Of a DNA stretch of 9,465 nucleotides, positions 1-7,178 are shown one piece after another. Location of the stretch: NCBI GenBank assembly GCA_020199975.1, contig JAIVJP010000021.1:1-9465 (forward strand), given 5' to 3'. The notes beneath the pieces were generated by a model, which did not search any database, was not told the origin of the DNA, and was given only the letters and a program-made list of their open reading frames with translations. This DNA comes from Acidobacteriota bacterium (GTDB lineage Bacteria; Acidobacteriota; Blastocatellia; Pyrinomonadales; Pyrinomonadaceae). Numbering within the stretch: position 1 is the first letter of the stretch; each line of letters opens with the position of its first letter. The translations under genes and the position numbers were made by a program.

Positions 1-540
1 ACCCTAGACACTTTAATACCTCGAAAAACATTGGCCGAGTTGACCAAGCTGACGGCAGGTTTTGACGCTGAGATCAGTTTGGGGATGGATGAAAACCATA
101 TCTATTTTGAAGTGGGCACCAGACTATTAATCTCCCGAATGCTCTATGGGCAGTTTCCAAATTACGAGATGGTAATGCCCAAGAACAACGATAAGTCAAT
201 CGAGTTCGATAGTGCTCTGCTTAATCAAGCCATTCGGCGTGTGGCTTTAATGGCTGACGAACGCTCACACGCCATCCGCTTTCATCTTGAACCGAATCAG
301 TTAGTTATCAGTTCGCAGAACGCGGAGGAAGGAGAAGCTCGCGAGACTATTCAGGCGGAATACACCGGCGAGGAGGCCGACATCGGATTTAACGCGCAAT
401 ATCTGCAAGACTTCCTCAATGTGATGGGAGACGGCAAGGTTGCTTTTGAGTTCAAAGACGGAAACTCCCAAGCCCAACTTCGCCCGGCTGAGGGCGGCGA
501 CTATGAATACAAATATGTGGTGATGCCGATGCGCATCTGA
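1..540 (+). CDS. dnaN: DNA polymerase III beta subunit (sliding clamp), C-terminal part
   Basis: Ring-shaped processivity clamp that tethers DNA polymerase III to DNA. The frame is open from base 1, so the 5' part of the gene lies outside the window; 179 residues remain, about half of a usual clamp of roughly 370. Visible family signatures are LIPRKTLAEL at the start, the SRMLYGQFPNYEMVMPKNN stretch, the IGFNAQYLQDFLNVMGDGKV stretch and the hallmark C-terminus YKYVVMPMRI. This covers the end of the middle domain and the C-terminal domain that carries the partner-binding pocket. The stop is TGA. The next gene downstream on this strand is recF, as in many bacteria, but a rhodanese gene on the opposite strand lies between them. 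Identification is by recalled family motifs and is secure. Confidence 0.97.
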   Translation, partial: TLDTLIPRKTLAELTKLTAGFDAEISLGMDENHIYFEVGTRLLISRMLYGQFPNYEMVMPKNNDKSIEFDSALLNQAIRRVALMADERSHAIRFHLEPNQLVISSQNAEEGEARETIQAEYTGEEADIGFNAQYLQDFLNVMGDGKVAFEFKDGNSQAQLRPAEGGDYEYKYVVMPMRI

Positions 541-596
541 GTAAAGACCGTTTCTCCTCATACACTACTGATTCGCTTTTGTTCGGCCTAAGAGAA

Positions 597-935
597 CTAG
601 CCGCCCTTCGGTTCAGCCGGGAACTCCGCCTGCTGCCAGGCGTCAAAACCTCCGTAGAGCGGGTGTACATTCTTCCAGCCGCGATCAGCAAGCACTTGCG
701 CCACACGGGCGCTTGACGCCTCGTGTGGTCAAGTGCAGTAGGTAATGACCGCTCGGTCGCGCGGGATCTCGGCAAGATGCTGCTCCGCCTCGTCGGCGGG
801 CACACGAATCGCGCCCGGCAGTTTAGTGTCGGCCTCGCCCCACGCCTTTGGGTTGCGCGTGTCAACAAAGGCGAACTGCTCACCGCGATCCATCCTCTCT
901 TTCACTTCATCGACAGTAATTCTCGTCACTTCCAT
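597..935 (-). CDS. Single-domain rhodanese, probable selenoprotein (in-frame UGA at the catalytic position)
   Basis: Rhodaneses move sulfane sulfur through a persulfide on a catalytic cysteine. From ATG at 935 the frame reads FAFVDTRNPKAW (usual CH2A-type motif), VITYCT, then TGA at 731-729 (codon 69). It continues without break as PHEASSARVAQVLADRGW, LYGGFDAW (CH2B-type motif) and a C-terminus AEPKGG ending in TAG. The total of 112 codons is normal for a lone rhodanese domain. Related proteins read YCTCP here. Aligning SARVA with the standard active loop puts the TGA on the catalytic cysteine, so selenocysteine is the natural reading. The TGA lies inside a strong hairpin (692-736). GGAG and GGGGG stretches precede the ATG. 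TGA ends dnaN and the reductase in the same window, so TGA is a normal stop elsewhere. Alternatives are a Cys-to-stop mutation or a sequencing error. The rhodanese identity is firm; the selenocysteine is inference. Confidence 0.75.
692..736 (-). promoter_or_regulatory. SECIS-like hairpin enclosing the in-frame UGA
   Basis: Read on the minus strand, GCACTTG (736-730) pairs with CAAGTGC (698-692), CCACACG (728-722) with CGTGTGG (707-701), and GGCG (720-717) with CGCC (711-708), around a loop TCAAG (716-712). That gives 18 base pairs, interrupted only by one bulged A (721) and a small A versus CG internal loop. The first two bases of the TGA sit in the basal stem. A bulged base on the 5' side and a GU at the loop boundary (G717, U716) recall the bacterial SECIS elements that bind SelB. 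Only 11-12 nt separate the UGA from the loop, shorter than the commonly described bacterial spacing of about 16-37 nt, so this is not a textbook element. The pairing is seen directly; the function is inferred. Confidence 0.55.
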
Positions 936-1588
936 CGCTCCACTGCCCCCTTTCGTTCGCCGATACTATTTTCAAGCATTCACTCTGTGTTCCTCGCCTA
1001 CTCCTCATGATATTCCCGAATGAATAACAAGCAAAGCGCACAACTTGCGCGGCGGTCAGCCTCTTAGGCGAAGTCGAGATCACAATCGAAGGCAGGCGGA
1101 AGAAAAAATTCCCTGGTTCATGCCATGAGCTTCGCTTAAAGGGTCAGGGCCGCGAGGCTATAAATCTTCTGTTCCTGTTGCCTTATCTCTTTGTCACTTC
1201 GATAAAAGAAAACTGGCAGCGCAGATCAACTGCACTGCTCCCTCGTTCCTCCCTTGGTCGCCACACCATGCACCCGTTTTCCCCTCCGCCTAAACGTCGG
1301 GCAGGAAGCTATCCCGGGGCCGGGACGCGTTTCCGGATCAGGGACACTCCTCTCCCCCTGCTCCATTTGTCAAGGGGCGGTATTCGGATCTAATCAGCTA
1401 ATGGGAGCGTGCAATTGCAATTGTGCCAAACGGGAAGGGAGCCCGTACTCTATCTCACGAAGGCCCTAAGGCGCTCGCCGAGAAGGAGGCCTATTTTGAA
1501 GGCGCGGGGGCGACGATTGTTGCTCTAGCGGCTTCAGTTCAGTACTCGGTCTCAAACACCGCATCGGGCATATGCTAAAATTTGAACC
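936..1588. other. Intergenic region without a recognisable gene (653 nt)
   Basis: This lies between the divergently oriented rhodanese and recF genes and should hold both promoters. No open frame here matches a protein family I recognise, and no tRNA or rRNA signature is visible. Small symmetrical sequences are present: GCGCA/TGCGC around 1034-1050, TCCCG/CGGGA at 1312-1325 and a perfect 12-nt palindrome CAATTGCAATTG at 1412-1423. None is followed by a T-tract. The last stretch, about 1400-1577, has an open frame of some 60 codons with no convincing start and no known motif. A non-coding RNA or a decayed gene cannot be excluded. Confidence 0.5.
1573..1581 (+). promoter_or_regulatory. Extended -10 promoter element of recF, possibly giving a leaderless mRNA
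   Basis: TGCTAAAAT is an extended -10 box (TG, one base, TAAAAT) ending 7 nt before the recF ATG. A start site at the usual 6-8 nt downstream would fall on or next to the ATG. There is no Shine-Dalgarno sequence ahead of recF, which agrees with a leaderless transcript. No good -35 box is seen, which extended -10 promoters often lack. The box is visible; its use is inferred. Confidence 0.45.
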
Positions 1589-2722
1589 ATGATCCTCGAG
1601 TGTATTGAGGCCCACCACTTCCGCAACTTAAGCGGACCTATCCTGTGGGGCTCCGGGCTTAATATTATTCTCGGAAACAACGGCCAGGGTAAGACGAATT
1701 GGCTGGAGGGAATCTATCTTCTCTCCAGAACGAAGTCTTTCCGCACTCAGCGTCTTCAGGAATCAATAAGATTTGGCCAGGAGATGGCCTTCGTAAGAGG
1801 CAAGGTCTCCAGCGGCGAACTTCTGAGAGATCTGCAGGTCACACTCCAAGGCAGCAGAAAATTAATTTCAGTCAATGGCAAGCGGGAACAGTTGGTAAGG
1901 TACCTGGGTCAACTCCAGGTCTTTGCGTTCACTTCCGGTGAACTCGAAGTAGTTAGAGGAATGCCTGAGGCGAGAAGACGCTTCATTGATCGTGGAGTCG
2001 CTTCTTTGAGACCGGCCTACGTGCAAACCCTTTCCAATTACAAGAAGGTGCTCAAACAGAAAAATCGAATTCTCAAGGACTCCATTGAGATTGGGCTGAG
2101 CTTGGCCGAGACAGAAGATCTGGTGGCGCCTTGGAATGAACAGTTGGTGAACCTCGCACATCAGGTACACCAGTCTCGAACAGACTACATTGGACGCATA
2201 AACGAGGTATTGGAACGCGGACTCTTCGAGCGGAGTGAGATCCAAATCCGATACGTTTCGTCGCTGAACGGCAAGGGCGATTTGCATGATTACAAGTCAC
2301 TGCTCGACCACCGGCTGAATCTTCGACTTGAGGCCGAGCTATCCGCCGGCAGTGCCCTCATTGGTCCGCATCGTGATGATTTAGAGATACTACTGGAGGG
2401 GCACGAGATGCGGGTTTACGGGAGCGCCGGGCAACAGCGTAGCGCATTGTTATTATTGGACTTAGCGGCAATTTCGGTGTATAATTCCTGGCATCATGAT
2501 TACCCGCTTTTTCTCATCGATGATGTTGACGCGGAACTGGACGAAGAGCGGATAAACAGTCTGTTGGAATACCTTGAAGGTCGCACTCAGACGTTCATCA
2601 CAACTTCGAAACGCTCCCACGTCGAAAAATTCATGTCCAGAGCAAGTGTATATGAAATTGAAGACGGTAAAGTGACCAACGGTGAACCGAAAAGAGACTC
2701 GGTTTCCACGACTTTAGCCTAG
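1589..2722 (+). CDS. recF: DNA replication and repair protein RecF
   Basis: RecF is an SMC/ABC-type ATPase that, with RecO and RecR, loads RecA at single-strand gaps and restarts stalled forks. The 377 residues match the usual family size (about 360-380). The N-terminus MILECIEAHHFRNL is the typical RecF opening. Walker A GNNGQGKT is at residues 29-36, the ABC signature YGSAGQQR at about 277-284, and Walker B PLFLIDDVDAELDEE from about 306, all intact. GPHRDD, a family hallmark, precedes the signature. It lies 80 nt upstream of gyrB on the same strand. The ATG is favoured because it gives the standard N-terminus, although no ribosome-binding site precedes it. The protein looks fully functional. 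Confidence 0.97.
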   Translation: MILECIEAHHFRNLSGPILWGSGLNIILGNNGQGKTNWLEGIYLLSRTKSFRTQRLQESIRFGQEMAFVRGKVSSGELLRDLQVTLQGSRKLISVNGKREQLVRYLGQLQVFAFTSGELEVVRGMPEARRRFIDRGVASLRPAYVQTLSNYKKVLKQKNRILKDSIEIGLSLAETEDLVAPWNEQLVNLAHQVHQSRTDYIGRINEVLERGLFERSEIQIRYVSSLNGKGDLHDYKSLLDHRLNLRLEAELSAGSALIGPHRDDLEILLEGHEMRVYGSAGQQRSALLLLDLAAISVYNSWHHDYPLFLIDDVDAELDEERINSLLEYLEGRTQTFITTSKRSHVEKFMSRASVYEIEDGKVTNGEPKRDSVSTTLA

Positions 2723-2790
2723 GAAGTAGTCGCCCAGAAAGCGTGCCACACCGAACAAACAATTTATAAGCAATCGTTTTGATTTGAGTT

Positions 2791-2796
2791 AAGGAG
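2791..2796 (+). promoter_or_regulatory. Shine-Dalgarno site fixing the TTG start of gyrB
   Basis: AAGGAG lies 6 nt before TTG at 2803. No ATG or GTG in this frame lies near the conserved N-terminus (KKYDSSSITVLEG), so the ribosome-binding site decides in favour of the rare TTG start. Confidence 0.75.
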
Positions 2797-2802
2797 AATA
2801 GC

Positions 2803-5117
2803 TTGGCAACAGCAGGTATAACGGCAGACAAGAAATATGATTCCTCTTCCATCACAGTTCTTGAGGGGCGAGATGCGGTCCGGAAACGGCCGGCTATGTA
2901 CATCGGGTCAACCGGAGAGTTAGGTCTTCATCATCTGGTTTATGAGGTTGTCGATAACTCAATAGATGAAGCGCTGGCTGGATATTGCGACACAGTCATG
3001 CCGGTGGAAAATTTGATTCCAATGCGTACAAAGTTTCCGGCGGCCTTCATGGTGTGGGCGTATCGGTCGTTAACTTTCTTTCAGAGACCTTACGCCTGGA
3101 GATATGGAGAGAAGGTAAGACTTACGAACAGGAATATGTTCGCGGCGTTCCCGTTGTAGCCCTGAGGCAGACAGGAAAAACCAAGAAGCGCGGAACCAAG
3201 ATCACGTTTAAGCCTGACACGCAAATTTTCGTTCATACCGAGTTTAGCTTCGATAAACTGTCTGAGCGCTTGCGCGAAAAGGCTTTCCTCAACAAGGGCA
3301 TTCGCATCACCATCAAAGACGAGCGGGAAGAGCCGGAGCGCTCTCACGAGTTCTATTACAAGGGCGGAATTGCAGAGTTCGTGAAACATCTCAACAAGAA
3401 TAAGAGCACGCTTCACGACAAGCCGATCTATTTTGAAAAGGAAGGCGACAGCCTCTCGATTGAGGTTGCCATCCAGTACAACGATGGTTACGACGAGAAG
3501 GTCTACTCGTTCGCCAACAACATCAACACGGTGGATGGTGGAACTCACCTCTCAGGTTTTCGTTCGGCCTTTACGCGCACGATCAACGCTTACGCCCAGT
3601 CGTCTGGCCTCGCGAAGAACTTCAAGAGTTCCCTGACTGGGGATGATGTTCGCGAAGGTCTGGTTGCGGTTATTTCCGTTAAGCTGCCTCAACCACAATT
3701 TGAAGGACAGACTAAGGGTAAGCTCAACTCAGACGTGAAGGGGGCCGTGGAGTCGTTTTTAAACGAACGGCTAACGGAATACTTCGAACAGAATCCCACA
3801 GTCGCCAGGAGGGTTGTCGGCAAGTCTCTCGACGCTGCTCGGGCCCGCGAGGCGGCCAGGAAAGCACGTGAAATCGTACGCAAGGGCGCGATGGGTTCAA
3901 CCATGCTCCCTGGAAAGCTGGCCGATTGCCAGGAGCGCGATCCAGCACTGTCGGAGATTTACATCGTCGAGGGTGACTCGGCAGGTGGATCAGCTAAACA
4001 GGGACGCGACCGGAAGAACCAGGCGATCCTTCCGCTGAAGGGCAAGATCCTTAATGTCGAGAAGGCACGATTTGACAAGATGCTGGGGCACAGCGAAATC
4101 AAATCGCTGATCATGGCGCTGGGAACGGGGATTGGGAAAGAAGATTTCGACGCCGGCAAGCTCCGCTATCACAAGATCATTCTGATGACCGACGCTGACG
4201 TAGACGGTTCCCACATCAGGACACTGTTGTTAACTTTCTTCTATCGACAGATGTCCGAGCTGGTTGAAAAAGGATACGTCTACATCGCACAACCACCCTT
4301 ATTTAAGGTAAAGCGGGGCAAGAAAGAGGAATACATCAAAGACGAAGGCTCGATGATCCGTTACCTGATGCGCATGGCAACAGCCGACATGACCGTAAAG
4401 ACAACCGGCGCCAGAGACGTTATCGAAGGTAAAGAGCTGGCGAAATCATTGGAGAAGATGGTTGACTTTAAGCATTACTGTGAGCGAGCGTCGCGGCGCA
4501 TAGGAGGCGATTCGCACCTACTGCAGACTCTGCTGGAGGCTTTCGGCGGGAAAAAAGGCGTTTTGCGCAAAGAGGGTGCGACTCTTCGCAAGATCTTTCA
4601 GGATGGCGACCTCATGGCGCGGGTCGAAGCCGTCCTGTCCAAGGTCGGGTACAAGACCGAGCTCACGACCGATGAGGAACATGGATTGTGGGAGATCGAA
4701 ACCTCAACCAACTCTGGTGTTAACCTTTCCATCGATTGGAACTTTGCCAGCTTTGTAGAGTTTCAGAAAGCAGTTGAACTGTATAGTGAGCTCGAAGATA
4801 AACTGGCGGCGCCTTTCATCACAGGTGAGAATGGAACCCAAGACGAGGTTGCCACGCGCGATGCTCTGCTTGAAAAGGTCCTGGCCGCAGCGAAAAAGGA
4901 TTTGAGCATTCAACGATATAAAGGGCTCGGCGAAATGAATCCGGAGCAACTGTGGGAGACAACCATGAATCCGGAGAAACGAACGCTGCTCCAAGTCAGA
5001 ATCGACGACGCGGTGGAAACCGATGAGATGTTTACGGTTCTGATGGGCGACGCAGTAGAGCCGCGACGTAAGTTCATCGAGGACAACGCTCTCGACGTAA
5101 GAAACCTTGATGTCTAG
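2803..5117 (+). pseudogene. gyrB: DNA gyrase subunit B, disrupted by an internal frameshifting deletion
   Basis: GyrB is the ATPase subunit of DNA gyrase, which introduces negative supercoils, and is normally essential. The first 65 codons read KKYDSSSITVLEGRDAVRKR, MYIGSTGELGLHHLVYEV and DNSIDEALAGYCDTV, carrying the ATP-site N-box. At about 2995-2997 the similarity jumps to HAGGKFDSNAYKVSGGLHGVG in a different frame, skipping about 39 residues of family sequence including the DNGRGIP box. From there the frame is open to TAG at 5115 and keeps the transducer domain, Toprim motifs EGDSAGGSAKQGR and MTDADVDGSHIRTLLL, and the C-terminal RYKGLGEMNPEQLWETTMNP and LMGDAVEPRRKFIEDNAL. As written, translation from TTG ends at TAG 3157-3159 after 118 residues. 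The rest of the gene is undecayed, so the lesion is very recent or an assembly fault. An internal TTG at 2985 could start a protein of 710 residues lacking most of the ATP site. Confidence 0.9.
2992..2999 (+). other. Deletion junction in gyrB
   Basis: Frame-1 codons ACA GTC run directly into frame-3 codons CAT GCC GGT, with the C at 2997 shared. Compared with the remembered E. coli GyrB, 39 residues lie between the two anchor points, and the frame change requires a loss of 1 modulo 3. A loss of about 118 nt satisfies both. The missing piece contains the aspartate and the DxGxG motif that contact adenine and the Mg-ATP. Confidence 0.8.
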
Positions 5118-5128
5118 TGAGTAAACGG

Positions 5129-5144
5129 GGAGCATGGCAGCTCC
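5129..5144. terminator. Small hairpin between the convergent gyrB and MEMO-AMMECR1 genes
   Basis: GGAGC and GCTCC flank a 6-nt loop in the 39-nt gap between two converging stop codons. The place suits a bidirectional terminator, but the stem is only 5 bp and there is no real T-tract on either side, so this is a weak call. Confidence 0.25.
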
Positions 5145-5156
5145 GGATGGTTTAAC

Positions 5157-6551
5157 CTACTTCTCACTAAATCTGACAACACGAAAACGCGCGAGCTTAA
5201 TGGGAACTTCCGGCGGAATGCCGGCCTTTCGCGCAGCAATCTCTACCTGCTTCGCTACCGAATCCACTCCCTCCAAATCCGGCAGCAGCAAGCCCCGGTG
5301 GGAACCCGATTCATCCTCTACAATTACGCCGTAAATCGCCGGGTCGAGATCCGCTAGTGTGGCCGGCTCCGGGGCCGAAAGCACGTCAACTGAATAGCGC
5401 AGCTGCGAAAGTTCCTTAGCCGAAACCGGTGAGAAACGCGGATCCTGCGTGGCCGCATTGATTGCGTTAGCGATGATCTCCTCCGCTAGAGTCTCCTTGG
5501 CGGGCTCAATGGTTCCAATGCAGCCGCGTAATTGTCCGTCATGCGTCTTGAGGGAAACAAAGCAGGCAGACCGTGCCGCGAGCAGCCCCGCGTTGGCTTG
5601 AGAAGAATCTAGTTGCGTTCCGCGGAGCACATAAGTCTCCACGGCCGCGCGGGCGAGGTAAGGCAGATCCGCGTTGCTGTACGACTCTCCGTCGAAATCA
5701 CCTTCGGCGGTACTCTGCTCCCGGTACTCCTGCAAAGCGGGCTGCTTGCCTGTCAATTGCGCTACAAGATACCCAACTCCAAACGGCGCCTCATAGTGAA
5801 TGACCTCGCATGCCCATGGCTGTTCTCTCGTCGCTCCCAGGGCGATCAGCATCGACCGGTAGCCACACTCTCCGGCGATGCGACGCAGATCTTGATCAAT
5901 GTTGATTATACGTTCGGGAGAATTTGTGCGAAGGGCGTCTACGACTTCGCTATCAAAAATGTATGCGCTCGGGTTATATCCTGCGGGCGCATCAAGTTTC
6001 AGCCGGTGACTTAGATCTCCGCTGGCAATTAACCCGGCGGATCGGCCTGTTTCGCTGATCGCTTTTCCGATGCAGGAGCCGAAGCGTAAATGGTCTTCGT
6101 TAGACAGGAAACTGTAACCAAGGGCCACGACGCGGCCGGTCCAGCCGTTGCGTTGCAGAAAGTAGAGCGGGACTGAAGTTCCATGGTCCAGGTTTTGGCC
6201 GCTCCCCAGGCCCACGACCTCGTAGTCTTCCTCAGCTGCGGCTTTTGAGATTGCCCGGAGCAACTCTTCGTCTAGCGGAGCTTCGCAGCGCACGGCGGGC
6301 GCACGGAAGTTTGCGAAGTCTCCGTGAAGCACCGGACTTTGATAAGCAACAAAGGCATATGGCTCTAGAGGAGCGTGAGGTGAAATCAGAACAACGGTTT
6401 CAGCTTCATTGGCAATAAGGCGTTTGGTAAGCTCCGCCATCCCATCAATGGATCCCCGCACCTCAGCAGCCGACTCACCTCCCACCTCCGGAACCATAAT
6501 CGGTGGATGAGGAGCGATACCCGAGAAAACTATTGAACTTTCGCTTCCCAC
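5157..6551 (-). CDS. AmmeMemoRadiSam-type fusion protein: MEMO1 domain plus AMMECR1 domain
   Basis: A 464-residue fusion of two parts often encoded as separate genes (AmmeMemoRadiSam system proteins B and A). Residues about 5-268 form a MEMO1 domain, related to class III extradiol dioxygenases. Its candidate metal-site histidines are H15 (IAPHPP), H59 (SPHAP), H123 (DHGTS) and H182 (SGDLSH). After a charged linker (about 270-293), residues about 294-464 form an AMMECR1 domain with the hallmark LRGCIGT at 341-347 and QDPRFSPV at 369-376. The third partner, a radical SAM enzyme, is not in the window. The molecular function of this system is not established; a role in a radical-SAM-dependent modification is a guess from co-occurrence. 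The start is GTG with GAGGT 4 nt upstream. There is no signal peptide or membrane segment, so it should be cytoplasmic. It converges on gyrB and diverges from the reductase gene. Confidence 0.93.
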   Translation of the reverse strand: MGSESSIVFSGIAPHPPIMVPEVGGESAAEVRGSIDGMAELTKRLIANEAETVVLISPHAPLEPYAFVAYQSPVLHGDFANFRAPAVRCEAPLDEELLRAISKAAAEEDYEVVGLGSGQNLDHGTSVPLYFLQRNGWTGRVVALGYSFLSNEDHLRFGSCIGKAISETGRSAGLIASGDLSHRLKLDAPAGYNPSAYIFDSEVVDALRTNSPERIINIDQDLRRIAGECGYRSMLIALGATREQPWACEVIHYEAPFGVGYLVAQLTGKQPALQEYREQSTAEGDFDGESYSNADLPYLARAAVETYVLRGTQLDSSQANAGLLAARSACFVSLKTHDGQLRGCIGTIEPAKETLAEEIIANAINAATQDPRFSPVSAKELSQLRYSVDVLSAPEPATLADLDPAIYGVIVEDESGSHRGLLLPDLEGVDSVAKQVEIAARKAGIPPEVPIKLARFRVVRFSEK

Positions 6552-6802
6552 TGTGACCTCAATTTATCGGAGCCAAACCAAGAAACCGCACACATTGGAA
6601 ACGTAAACCAAAGCAACTGGCCACAGCTCCTTTAAGAGTCGTGGACGGTTGCAGAGAAGCTGTCAGGGAACTCCGGTATTCTACCACCCTGTCAGCATCC
6701 ATGAATGCCAATTGCAGGTCGTGTCTTACTTGAGGTATTCGGTGATTGCCACTCAATTACGGAACCGATGCCGGTAAGGGCATTTGAAAACCAGAAAAAT
6801 AC

Positions 6803-7030
6803 GGCTCAAGCTCCGGTAATTTGCAGTCAGGAAGGTGGACCCTGTCCCCGCCGCAAGCTTGAAGAGCACTCAGCAACGCCTGGTAGATTTGAGGTTCGAC
6901 CATTTGGGAGATCTGTGAGGAAGCTCCTTGAGAATGAATTGGAGCTGTCACCCCCAACGATTCTTGGTGTCGCTCGTAAGAGCGGGGACAGGGTCCGCCT
7001 TCCTGACTGCAAATCACCGGAGCTTGGGCC
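6803..7030. repeat. MITE-like element: 228 bp with 49-bp terminal inverted repeats
   Basis: The left arm 6803-6851 and the reverse complement of the right arm 6982-7030 match at 46 of 49 positions. The arms share the core GCAGTCAGGAAGG followed by GGACCCTGTCCCCGC. They enclose about 130 bp without a coding frame of note. The size and long terminal inverted repeats fit a miniature inverted-repeat transposable element or a large imperfect REP-type palindrome. No clear target-site duplication is visible at the outer edges, and no transposase gene lies in the window. As RNA, either strand would fold into a very long stem. The repeat is seen directly; the mobile nature is inferred. Confidence 0.8.
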
Positions 7031-7079
7031 ATCCTCCTGGGGACGCTGAGATTTGACCCAGCGTCTACCGTCCTGGTTG

Positions 7080-7085
7080 TATAAT
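7080..7085 (+). promoter_or_regulatory. Candidate -10 box for the reductase gene
   Basis: A perfect TATAAT lies 93 nt before the ATG, with TG directly ahead of it. The nearest good -35 match, TTGACC at 7053-7058, is 21 nt upstream, longer than the preferred 17, so the -35 is doubtful. The box lies just outside the inverted-repeat element. Confidence 0.4.
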
Positions 7086-7178
7086 TTCGCCCTGTCAAAA
7101 GCTTAGCCTCCCAAGGTCGAACCAAGACACTACTCAATTGCACGCGATCGATAAACACATCTATCATGCCTCCGAGCA

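Larger units (their letters stand above)
6552..7178. other. Divergent intergenic region carrying a MITE-like repeat (627 nt)
   Basis: This lies between the divergent MEMO-AMMECR1 and reductase genes. The left part (6552-6802) shows nothing I recognise and must hold the promoter of the leftward gene. The centre (6803-7030) is the inverted-repeat element. The right part (7031-7178) contains a candidate promoter for the reductase. Open frames crossing the repeat on both strands encode the same short peptide because the arms are inverted copies; they are not likely genes. Confidence 0.6.

Noticed and set aside
729..731. TGA in the rhodanese read as tryptophan through an alternative genetic code
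   Set aside because: dnaN and the reductase gene end in TGA at their normal C-termini, so TGA is a stop here; tryptophan would also be wrong at a catalytic cysteine site.
1345..1373. Perfect TTGACA (-35-like) on the minus strand at 1373-1368
   Set aside because: The sequence at the correct spacing for a -10 box is GGAGTG, which is not promoter-like.
1178..1469. Two overlapping 71-codon open frames on the plus strand in the intergenic region
   Set aside because: They have no family motifs, are Arg/Pro/Ser-rich as expected from non-coding GC-rich DNA, and have no clear ribosome-binding site.
936..1588. Replication origin next to dnaN and recF
   Set aside because: No DnaA boxes close to TTATCCACA and no AT-rich unwinding region were seen.
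2985..3159. Programmed ribosomal frameshift in gyrB
   Set aside because: About 39 conserved residues are missing as well as the frame change, and there is no slippery heptamer at the junction; a deletion explains both.
6891..6902. GGTTCGACC resembling a tRNA T-loop
   Set aside because: No acceptor stem, anticodon arm or D-arm can be placed around it.
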